From positions 1-64,000 of the forward strand of contig NZ_QOLA01000021.1 in NCBI RefSeq assembly GCF_003324565.1: 64,000 nucleotides of DNA. Direction: 5' to 3'. Below the pieces are notes generated by a model. It searched no databases. It was not told the DNA's origin and saw only the letters and a list, made by a program, of their open reading frames with translations. This DNA comes from Streptomyces sp. SDr-06 (GTDB lineage Bacteria; Actinomycetota; Actinomycetes; Streptomycetales; Streptomycetaceae). The position numbers and the translations under genes were made by a program. This document shows, in pieces, positions 57,308 to 64,000 of the stretch (positions are counted from its first letter, which is position 1; every line of letters starts with the position of its first letter).

Positions 57308-57916
57308 ATGTCCGTGAGTCCTGCCTTCCGACGCCGTCGCACCCTGACGCTGGCCGCGGCTGCCGCGGCCGCCGGTGCGCTGACCCTGACGGCCTGCGGT
57401 TCCGGTGGTACGTCCGGTGGTTCCGGTGACACCAAGTTCGTCACCGGTACCGGCGGGATCGCCACCGTGGCCAAGGGCGGCCGCCAGAACGCCCCGGAAC
57501 TGTCCGGTGAGACCGTCGACGGCAAACAGCTCGACGTCGCCTCCCTCAAGGGCAAGGTCGTCGTCCTGAATGTGTGGGGCTCCTGGTGCGCGCCCTGCCG
57601 GGCCGAGGCGCCGTATCTGGCCAAGGTCTCCAAGGACACGAAGGCCAAGGGCGTCGAGTTCGTCGGGATCAATACCCGGGACACCGACAAGGGCCCGGCC
57701 CAGCGGTTCGAGAAGGAATTCGGGGTCGACTACCCGAGCCTGTACGACCCGATCGGCAAGCTCATTCTGCGTTTCCCGAAGGGCAGCCTGAATCCGCAGG
57801 CCATTCCGTCGACGATCGTTCTCGACCGGAACGGAAAGATCGCCGCCCGCGCCCTGATGGCGCTCGACGACACGAAGCTGCACCAGATGATCGACCCGCT
57901 GATCGCGGAGAAGTGA
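57308..57916 (+). CDS. resA: TlpA/ResA-like thiol-disulfide oxidoreductase lipoprotein
   Basis: A 202-residue lipoprotein with signal peptide and lipobox LTAC (cysteine about 30), then a thioredoxin fold: LDVASLKGKVVVLNVWGSWC with WCAPCRAEAPYLAKVSKD giving the CxxC pair, VEFVGINTRDTDKGPAQRF and NPQAIPSTIVLDRNGKI with the cis-proline. ResA keeps apocytochrome c cysteines reduced for haem attachment on the outer side of the membrane. It is followed with no gap by ccdA, which supplies reductant. Confidence 0.93.
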   Translation: MSVSPAFRRRRTLTLAAAAAAAGALTLTACGSGGTSGGSGDTKFVTGTGGIATVAKGGRQNAPELSGETVDGKQLDVASLKGKVVVLNVWGSWCAPCRAEAPYLAKVSKDTKAKGVEFVGINTRDTDKGPAQRFEKEFGVDYPSLYDPIGKLILRFPKGSLNPQAIPSTIVLDRNGKIAARALMALDDTKLHQMIDPLIAEK

Positions 57917-57920
57917 TCGC

Positions 57921-58685
57921 GTGATGGCACTGGCCGCCGTCGGCGGAATGAATGAGACGGTCTTCAGCGGCGCCCTTCTGGTGGCCCTGCCGGTCGCCGT
58001 ACTCGGCGGCCTCGTCTCGTTCTTCTCGCCCTGTGTGCTGCCGCTGGTCCCCGGCTACCTCTCGTACGTCACCGGAGTCACCGGCACCGACCTGGCCGAG
58101 GCCCGGCGCGGCCGCATGGTGGCGGGCGCCAGCCTGTTCGTGCTCGGCTTCACCGCCGTCTTCGTCTCCGGCGGCGCCCTGTTCGGCTACTTCGGCAGGA
58201 ACCTCCAGGAGTACGGGGACACGCTCTCCAAGGTCCTCGGGGTGCTGATGATCCTGATGGGCGTCTTCTTCATGGGCCTCATGCCCTGGATGACCCAGCG
58301 CGAATTCCGCTTCCACCGGCGGCCGGTGACCGGTCTGGCGGGGGCGCCGCTGCTCGGCGCGCTCTTCGGCATCGGCTGGACACCGTGCCTGGGCCCGACG
58401 CTCACCTCGGTGAACGCGCTGGCCATGGACCAGGCGAGCGCGGGCCGCGGGGCCATACTGACGGTCGCGTACTGTCTCGGCCTCGGGCTGCCGTTCGTGC
58501 TCGCGGCGGTCGCCTTCCGCAAGGCGCTCGGCGCCTTCGGCTGGGTCAAGAAGCACTACGTATGGGTGATGCGGATCGGCGGCGGCATGATGATCGTGAC
58601 CGGTGTGCTGCTGCTGACCGGGGCTTGGGCGGAGCTCGTCCAGCAGGTACAGGGCTGGTCCCAAGGCTTTCAGGTGGGTGTCTGA
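57921..58685 (+). CDS. ccdA: CcdA-type cytochrome c biogenesis membrane protein
   Basis: A 254-residue membrane protein with six hydrophobic segments. The paired cysteines are in VSFFSPCVLPLVPGYLSYVT (segment 1) and GWTPCLGPTLTSVNALAM (segment 4), which carry electrons from cytoplasmic thioredoxin to ResA outside. GTG 57921 is used with ATG 57924 adjacent. It begins four bases after the resA-like stop and is followed by resB three bases after its own stop, so the operon is tight. Confidence 0.93.
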   Translation: MMALAAVGGMNETVFSGALLVALPVAVLGGLVSFFSPCVLPLVPGYLSYVTGVTGTDLAEARRGRMVAGASLFVLGFTAVFVSGGALFGYFGRNLQEYGDTLSKVLGVLMILMGVFFMGLMPWMTQREFRFHRRPVTGLAGAPLLGALFGIGWTPCLGPTLTSVNALAMDQASAGRGAILTVAYCLGLGLPFVLAAVAFRKALGAFGWVKKHYVWVMRIGGGMMIVTGVLLLTGAWAELVQQVQGWSQGFQVGV

Positions 58686-58688
58686 CGC

Positions 58689-60392
58689 ATGAGCAAGACC
58701 GAATCGACTCCGGAGCCCGACCTCGGCGAGGCCGGGTCGCAGCTTTCGACCGCCCCGACCGAGGAGCGGTCCAACGGCCCGGTCGGCATCGGCGTCCTCG
58801 GCTGGATCCGCTGGTTCTGGCGGCAGCTGACCTCGATGCGGGTCGCCCTGATCCTGCTCTTCCTGCTCTCGCTCGGCGCGATCCCCGGCTCGCTGATCCC
58901 GCAGACCAGCGTCGACGAGATGAAGGTCGCCGACTTCCAGAAGCGGCACGACACGCTCACGCCGATCTACGAGAAGCTCGGCCTCTTCCACGTCTACAGC
59001 TCGGTGTGGTTCTCCGCGATCTACATCCTGCTGTTCGTCTCGCTCATCGGCTGCATCGTCCCGCGCACCTGGCAGTTCGTCGGCCAGCTGCGCGGACAGC
59101 CGCCGGCCGCGCCCGGCCGCCTGACCCGGCTGCCCGCGTACACGACCTGGCGCACCGAGACCGAGCCCGAGCAGGTCCGCGAGGCCGCGCTCGCGATGCT
59201 CAAGAAGCGCCGCTTCCGCGCCCGGATCAGCGGCGACGCCGTCGCCGCCGAGAAGGGCTATCTGCGCGAGGCCGGCAACCTGATCTTCCACGTCGCGCTG
59301 ATCGTGATCCTGGTGGCGTTCGCCGCCGGCCAGCTCTTCAAGTCCGAGGGCGGCAAGCTCGTCGTCCAGGGCGACGGCTTCTCCAACACGCTCACGCAGT
59401 ACGACGACTTCAAGTCGGGCTCGCTGTTCGACACCGGGGACCTGGCGCCGTTCAGCTTCACCCTGGACCGCTTCGACGCGTCGTACGAGCGCAGCGGGCC
59501 CGAGCTGGGCACGGCCCGCGAGTTCAAGGCACACCTCACCTACTCCGAGGGTGCCAACGGCAAGGCGCAGCAGAAGACCGTCGAGGTCAACAAGCCGCTC
59601 ATCGTCGACGGCTCCAAGGTCTACCTGCTCTCCCACGGCTACGCCCCGTCGGTCACCGTGAAGGACGGCCGGGGCAACGTCGTCTTCCACGGCGCGGTGC
59701 CGCTGCTGCCGATGGACAACAACCTGACGTCCAGCGGCGCCATCAAGGTGCTCGACGGCTACCGCGACGCCCAGGGCAACAAGGACCAGCTCGGTTTCGC
59801 CGCGTTCTTCGTGCCGACCTTCGGCGGCAAGGGCACCGGCGCGACCCAGATGTTCTCGAAGTTCCCCGCGCCCGACTTCCCGGTCCTCAACGTCGGCGCC
59901 TACCACGGCGACCTCGGTCTCAACTCGGGGCTGCCGAAGAACGTGTACCAGCTGGACACGAGCAGCCGCTCCATCAAGCCCTTCAAGGACGCCCAGGGCA
60001 ACATCCTGAAGAAGCTGCTGCTGCCGGGCGAGAGCCTCGAACTGCCGGACGGCGCCGGGTCGATCACCTTCGACAAGGGCCCCATCCCGCAGTGGGCGAG
60101 CTTCCAGATCTCCCACCAGCCCGCCAACGGTCTCGCCCTCACCGGCGCGATCGCGGCCATCGCGGGCCTCGCCGGCTCGCTGTTCATCCAGCGGCGCCGG
60201 GTCTGGGTCCGCGCCGTCAAGGGCGACGACGGCGTGACCGTGGTCGAGATGGCCGGGCTCGGCCGCAGCGAGTCCACGAAGCTTCCCGAGGAGCTGGCCG
60301 ATCTCGCGGTCACGCTCATCCCACAGGCGCCGACCGCGCCGGATCCCGAACCCGAACCCTCAGTTGTTCCTGCCGAAGGGGCTGAGAAGTGA
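58689..60392 (+). CDS. resB: ResB-type cytochrome c biogenesis protein
   Basis: A 567-residue membrane protein of System II cytochrome c maturation. The cytoplasmic N-terminus (about 35 residues) is followed by VALILLFLLSLGAIPGSLIP, YILLFVSLIGCIVP, LIFHVALIVILVAFAAGQLF, then a large external domain (about 220-490) and a last span ALTGAIAAIAGLAGSLFIQ. With CcsB it forms the haem-export and ligation complex. The stop overlaps the ccsB start (GTGA at 60389), so both subunits are made together. Confidence 0.95.
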   Translation: MSKTESTPEPDLGEAGSQLSTAPTEERSNGPVGIGVLGWIRWFWRQLTSMRVALILLFLLSLGAIPGSLIPQTSVDEMKVADFQKRHDTLTPIYEKLGLFHVYSSVWFSAIYILLFVSLIGCIVPRTWQFVGQLRGQPPAAPGRLTRLPAYTTWRTETEPEQVREAALAMLKKRRFRARISGDAVAAEKGYLREAGNLIFHVALIVILVAFAAGQLFKSEGGKLVVQGDGFSNTLTQYDDFKSGSLFDTGDLAPFSFTLDRFDASYERSGPELGTAREFKAHLTYSEGANGKAQQKTVEVNKPLIVDGSKVYLLSHGYAPSVTVKDGRGNVVFHGAVPLLPMDNNLTSSGAIKVLDGYRDAQGNKDQLGFAAFFVPTFGGKGTGATQMFSKFPAPDFPVLNVGAYHGDLGLNSGLPKNVYQLDTSSRSIKPFKDAQGNILKKLLLPGESLELPDGAGSITFDKGPIPQWASFQISHQPANGLALTGAIAAIAGLAGSLFIQRRRVWVRAVKGDDGVTVVEMAGLGRSESTKLPEELADLAVTLIPQAPTAPDPEPEPSVVPAEGAEK

Positions 60393-61480
60393 ATCTCGCC
60401 GCCACCACCAATGAGAGCCTGGCGCACACCAGCAATTACCTGATCTACTCGTCGATGGCCGTGTATCTGCTGGCCTTCTTCGCCAACATGGCCGAGTGGC
60501 TCTTCGGCAGCCGCAGCAAGGTCGCCCGCACCGCGGCCGCGCTGACCGGCGCCGGGCAGAACGCCAAGGACGCGGGCACCGTCAAGGTCGAGGTCGCCAC
60601 TAAGAACGGCGGCACCGCCGTCCTGGAGCGCCCGAAGGTCGTGACGCGGTCCGCCAGCGGTTCGCGCGACGTCCCGGACGGCCCCGGCGCCTCCGGCGGG
60701 GACGAGAAGGGCGACCTCTACGGCCGCATCGCCATCTCCCTGACGGTCCTTGCCTTCCTCATCGAGTTCTCCGGTGTGCTGGCCCGCGCGCTGTCCGTGC
60801 AGCGGGCGCCGTGGGGCAACATGTACGAGTTCAACCTGACCTTCTCCACGGTCGCGGTCGGCGTGTACCTGGGCCTGCTCGCCCTGAAGAAGAACGTCCG
60901 CTGGCTCGGCCTTCCGCTGGTCACCACGGTCCTGCTCGACCTCGGCCTCGCGGTCACCGTGCTCTACACCGCCAGCGACCAGCTGGTCCCGGCCCTGCAC
61001 TCGTACTGGCTGTGGATCCACGTCTCCACCGCGATCTTCTGCGGCGCGGTCTTCTACGTGGGCGCGGTCGCCACGCTCCTCTACCTCTTCCGCGACCGGT
61101 ACGAGACCAAGCTCGCCGAGGGCGGCAAGCCCGGCAGCTTCGCGACCTCCGTCCTGGAGCGGCTGCCCGCGGCCGCCACGCTCGACAAGTTCGCCTACCG
61201 CGTGAACGCGGCCGTCTTCCCGCTGTGGACGTTCACGATCATCGCGGGCGCGATCTGGGCGGGCGACGCCTGGGGCCGCTACTGGGGCTGGGATCCCAAG
61301 GAGACCTGGTCGTTCATCACCTGGGTCGCGTACGCCTGCTACCTGCACGCCCGGGCCACCGCCGGCTGGAAGGGCCGCAAGGCCGCGACGCTCGCGCTGA
61401 TCGCGTTCGGGTGCTGGCTGTTCAACTACTACGGCGTGAACATCTTCGTGAACGGAAAGCACAGTTACGCGGGGGTCTGA
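60389..61480 (+). CDS. ccsB: CcsB/CcsA-type cytochrome c synthase subunit
   Basis: A 363-residue membrane protein of the CcsA/ResC family. It has about eight spans; a charged low-complexity loop of 60 residues lies after the first. The haem-binding WWD-type motif is AWGRYWGWDPKETWSFITW (near residue 295), with conserved histidines in LHSYWLWIHVSTAIF and YLHARATAG. With ResB it moves haem across the membrane and attaches it to apocytochrome c, serving the bc1-aa3 respiratory chain. Dispersed repeats follow its stop. Confidence 0.95.
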   Translation: MNLAATTNESLAHTSNYLIYSSMAVYLLAFFANMAEWLFGSRSKVARTAAALTGAGQNAKDAGTVKVEVATKNGGTAVLERPKVVTRSASGSRDVPDGPGASGGDEKGDLYGRIAISLTVLAFLIEFSGVLARALSVQRAPWGNMYEFNLTFSTVAVGVYLGLLALKKNVRWLGLPLVTTVLLDLGLAVTVLYTASDQLVPALHSYWLWIHVSTAIFCGAVFYVGAVATLLYLFRDRYETKLAEGGKPGSFATSVLERLPAAATLDKFAYRVNAAVFPLWTFTIIAGAIWAGDAWGRYWGWDPKETWSFITWVAYACYLHARATAGWKGRKAATLALIAFGCWLFNYYGVNIFVNGKHSYAGV

Positions 61481-61536
61481 GTCGGTACCCAGTACCGGGG
61501 TGGGGGCCCTCTGGGGCTCCGCCCCAAACCCCGTTC

Positions 61537-61670
61537 GCGCCTAAAGGGCGCTCGTCCTCAATCTCCCCCAAGGCCTTAAGGGCCAGGGGGGACCCCATGA
61601 CGGGCTAAAGATGCCCCTGTCGGCCAGCACCGACCCTGCCAGGGGCGCGGGGAACTGCGCGAGCAACCAC
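61537..61670 (+). repeat. Dispersed extragenic repeat, third locus
   Basis: Part A (61537-61612, with the CCCCCAAGGCCTTAAGGGCC hairpin) is almost identical to that at 3.3 kb, and one part B core follows at 61641-61662 with ACGGTCCG, in the same order and orientation. It lies between ccsB and the convergent small membrane protein gene. Confidence 0.85.
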
Positions 61671-61740
61671 GTACGGTCCGCGGCATAACGAACTCCCCCG
61701 GAGGGGCTGGGGGAGGGGCGGGGCCGGGGCCCAAGCGGGC

Positions 61741-62088
61741 CTAGTCCTCGCCCCGTTCGCGCCGCTTGAGCTCTTCCTCGCGGCGGCGCAGGTCCGCCTC
61801 CCAGTCCTTCAGAAGCGCCTCGTCCTTCTTGTTCTCCTCCTTGAGGGAGGCCAGGAAGGCCGGGTTGTCGTCGGGGGCGGTCCAGCGCCCAGCAGGGTTC
61901 CCGCCCCGGACCTTGCCCGCGGCCAGCCAGGCGATCGGCCCGATCAGGAGCTCGCCGAAGAGCAGGACGATGATGATCCACACCACTTTGGGGAGGCCCT
62001 TGACCTCTTCCTCGGGGGTGTTGAGGCAGTCGATGAACGCGTAGATCCACAGCGCCAGGACCAGCAGGAACGGCAGATACCTGAGCAT
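61741..62088 (-). CDS. PLD-nuclease N-terminal domain membrane protein
   Basis: A 115-residue membrane protein. Two hydrophobic segments, YLPFLLVLALWIYAFIDCLN and VVWIIIVLLFGELLIGPIAW, flank a short loop and match the PLDNc domain; the C-terminal 55 residues are charged and helical (LLKDWEADLRRREEELKRRE), likely a coiled coil in the cytoplasm. The domain precedes cardiolipin synthases elsewhere but occurs alone in actinobacteria; function is unknown. The start at 62088 is chosen because the longer frame begins in a non-protein-like stretch. Confidence 0.85.
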   Translation of the reverse strand: MLRYLPFLLVLALWIYAFIDCLNTPEEEVKGLPKVVWIIIVLLFGELLIGPIAWLAAGKVRGGNPAGRWTAPDDNPAFLASLKEENKKDEALLKDWEADLRRREEELKRRERGED

Positions 62089-62176
62089 GGTTGGAGAGTC
62101 CCCCCGGGAACGGTTGCGGGCCGTGCCTCGGCCCCGGTGACCGGCCCAGGGTAGCGGGTGCCCGATACTTGACCCC

Positions 62177-63634
62177 ATGGCTTACGACGATCTCCGATCG
62201 CTGCTCAGGGCGCTGGAGCGCGAGGGCGACCTCAAGCGCATCAAGGCCGAGGTCGACCCGTATCTCGAAGTCGGCGAGATCGTCGACCGGGTCAACAAGG
62301 CCGGGGGCCCCGCCCTCCTCTTCGAGAACGTCAAGGGCGCGTCGATGCCCCTGGCCATGAACGTGTACGGCACCGACCGCCGCCTCCTGAAGGCGCTGGG
62401 GCTCACGTCGTACGAGGAGATCAGCGAGAAGATCGGCGGGCTGCTGAAGCCGGAGCTTCCGCAGGGCTTCGTCGGCGTCCGCGAGGCCTTCGGCAAGCTC
62501 GGCTCGATGGTGCACGTGCCGCCGAAGAAGGTGAAGCAGGAGGCGGCCCCCGTCCAGGAGGTCGTCCTCAAGGGCGACGACGTCGATCTGGACCAGCTGC
62601 CCGCGCTCTTCACCTGGCCCGAGGACGGCGGCTCGTTCTTCAACCTGGGGCTCACCCACACCAAGCACCCCGAGACGGGCGTGCGCAACCTCGGGCTCTA
62701 CCGGCTCCAGCGCCACGACAAGCGCACCATCGGCATGCACTGGCAGATCCACAAGGACAGCCGCAACCACTACGCGGTCGCCGCCAAGCGCGGTGAGCGG
62801 CTGCCGGTCGCCATCGCCTTCGGCTGCCCGCCCGCCGTCACATACGCCTCGACCGCGCCGCTGCCCGGCGACATCGACGAGTACCTCTTCGCCGGGTTCA
62901 TCCAGGGCAAGCGGATCGAGATGGTCGACTGCAAGACGGTGCCGTTGCAGGTCCCGGCCAACGCCGAGGTCGTCATCGAGGGCTGGCTGGAGCCGGGCGA
63001 GATGCTGCCCGAGGGCCCGTTCGGCGACCACACCGGGTTCTACACCCCGCAGGAGCCGTTCCCCGCGCTGACCATCGACTGCGTGACGATGCGCAGGCGC
63101 CCGCTGCTCCAGTCGATCGTGGTCGGTCGGCCGCCCACCGAGGACGGGCCGCTGGGCCGGGCCACGGAGCGGTTCTTCCTGCCGCTCCTCAAGATCATCG
63201 TGCCGGACATCGTGGACTACCACCTGCCGGAGTCGGGCGGCTTCCACAACTGCGCGATCGTCTCGATCGACAAGAAGTACCCCAAGCACGCCCAGAAGGT
63301 CATGCACGCGATCTGGGGCGCGCACATGATGTCGCTGACCAAGCTGATCGTGATCGTGGACGCCGACTGCGACGTCCACAACCTGCACGAAGTGTCCTGG
63401 CGGGCCTTCGGGAACACCGACTACGCCCGCGACCTGACCGTCGTGGAAGGCCCGGTCGACCACCTCGACCACGCCTCGTACCAGCAGTTCTGGGGCGGCA
63501 AGGCGGGCATCGACGCGACCGCGAAGTGGCCCGAGGAGGGGTACACGCGGGACGGTGGATGGCCGGCGATGGTCGAGTCGGACGCGGAGACGGCCGCACG
63601 GGTGACAAGGCGTTGGAAGGAGTACGGGCTGTGA
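62177..63634 (+). CDS. mqnL: Menaquinone biosynthesis UbiD-family decarboxylase
   Basis: A 485-residue UbiD-type decarboxylase that would use prenylated FMN (made by a UbiX-like enzyme) to decarboxylate the prenylated naphthoate intermediate of the futalosine pathway. Typical parts: LLFENVKGASMPLAMNVYGT, NLGLYRLQRHDKRTIGMHWQ, HKDSRNHYAVA, the catalytic glutamate region LPEGPFGDHTGFYTPQEPF and IVDADCDVHNLHEVSWRAFG. ATG 62177 is preceded by ATACTT six bases upstream, again suggesting a leaderless start. It is followed on the same strand by the prenyltransferase gene mqnP. The specific pathway is inferred from this pairing and the genus. Confidence 0.9.
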   Translation: MAYDDLRSLLRALEREGDLKRIKAEVDPYLEVGEIVDRVNKAGGPALLFENVKGASMPLAMNVYGTDRRLLKALGLTSYEEISEKIGGLLKPELPQGFVGVREAFGKLGSMVHVPPKKVKQEAAPVQEVVLKGDDVDLDQLPALFTWPEDGGSFFNLGLTHTKHPETGVRNLGLYRLQRHDKRTIGMHWQIHKDSRNHYAVAAKRGERLPVAIAFGCPPAVTYASTAPLPGDIDEYLFAGFIQGKRIEMVDCKTVPLQVPANAEVVIEGWLEPGEMLPEGPFGDHTGFYTPQEPFPALTIDCVTMRRRPLLQSIVVGRPPTEDGPLGRATERFFLPLLKIIVPDIVDYHLPESGGFHNCAIVSIDKKYPKHAQKVMHAIWGAHMMSLTKLIVIVDADCDVHNLHEVSWRAFGNTDYARDLTVVEGPVDHLDHASYQQFWGGKAGIDATAKWPEEGYTRDGGWPAMVESDAETAARVTRRWKEYGL

Positions 63635-63716
63635 GGTGCCGACAGATGAGGGTGAACAGCGGCGCGGAGGCCGGGTCCCCCCGCCCGCGCGGGAACGAAC
63701 CGGAGCGCGGACGCCA

Positions 63717-64000
63717 GTGAGTGCTTCAGCCGCAGCGGTCCCGCAGCCGGGCCGCACCAAGGCGTTCCTGCGCCTGGTCATGATCGAGCACTCGGTCTTC
63801 GCGCTGCCCTTCGCCTACATCGCCGCGCTGACCGCGATGTTCCAGCTCGACCGGAACATCCACTGGGGGCGGCTGCTCCTGGTCACCGTCGCCATGGTGG
63901 GGCTGCGCACGTTCGCGATGGCCTGCAACCGGATCATCGACCGCGAGATCGACGCCCGTAACCCGCGCACCGCGGGCCGCGAGCTGGTCACCGGCGCGGT
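63717..64000 (+). CDS. mqnP: Menaquinone UbiA-family prenyltransferase (partial)
   Basis: The first 94 codons of a UbiA-type membrane prenyltransferase; the gene runs past the window end. After a short cytoplasmic start come EHSVFALPFAYIAALTAMFQ and LLLVTVAMVGLRTFAMACNR, then NRIIDREIDARNPRTAGREL with the NxxxDxxxD motif that binds magnesium-diphosphate of the polyprenyl donor. The start is GTG 63717, with CGGAG 12 bases upstream. It adds the isoprenoid tail to the naphthoate precursor, next to the UbiD-type decarboxylase gene. Confidence 0.9.
   Translation, partial: MSASAAAVPQPGRTKAFLRLVMIEHSVFALPFAYIAALTAMFQLDRNIHWGRLLLVTVAMVGLRTFAMACNRIIDREIDARNPRTAGRELVTGA

Overview
The window is high-GC actinobacterial DNA that reads as a Streptomyces chromosome. 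The support is the BldN/RsbN developmental sigma pair, a bdtA-type regulator, the rex-hemA-hemC-hemD cluster with a Rex operator, class I lysyl-tRNA synthetase, futalosine-type menaquinone genes, and many promoters with a TAnnnT box only 6-8 bases before an ATG (leaderless transcripts). No phage, insertion sequence, CRISPR array or tRNA gene was seen.

Region 1 (1-11.2 kb): the end of a ribosomal RNA operon (5S and terminator), a HAD hydrolase, an MFS transporter, an AcuC-type deacetylase, a block of dispersed extragenic repeats, a phosphatase-like protein, bdtA with a possible BldD site, the 32-residue ribosomal protein bS22, an epimerase/acyltransferase pair, then on the minus strand the membrane anti-sigma factor RsbN, its sigma factor BldN, and a HAD phosphatase.

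Region 2 (11.3-18.4 kb): a glutaredoxin-like protein and the redox-controlled tetrapyrrole cluster rex-hemA-hemC-hemD (translationally coupled by 4-base stop/start overlaps), followed by repeats and a separately promoted hemB.

Region 3 (18.5-33.6 kb): a DUF4253 protein; a WhiJ-type XRE regulator/DUF397/ATPase trio around a 29-base palindrome; an aminotransferase; an XRE-cupin regulator; a DUF4232 lipoprotein; a 34-residue membrane protein; an XRE regulator fused to an extracytoplasmic domain; divergent argS and lysS; a DUF2637 membrane protein; two DUF3558 lipoproteins; and rtcB.

Region 4 (33.6-53.7 kb) is accessory: many one- and two-component regulators (LuxR-, MmyB-, TetR-, MarR-, AraC- and ArsR-like) beside redox enzymes, acetyltransferases, a Mut7-C RNase, a Mg-type P-ATPase and a molybdate uptake set (regulator, modA, fused modBC). 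Several operator-like repeats lie in its intergenic gaps.

Region 5 (53.7-64 kb): hemL, a phosphatase, a secreted deacetylase-like lipoprotein, the System II cytochrome c maturation genes (resA-like, ccdA, resB, ccsB), a small membrane protein, and menaquinone genes mqnL and mqnP (cut by the window end). Haem precursor synthesis (hemL), haem attachment to cytochrome c and menaquinone synthesis sit together here, while the other early haem genes lie 36-41 kb upstream under Rex.
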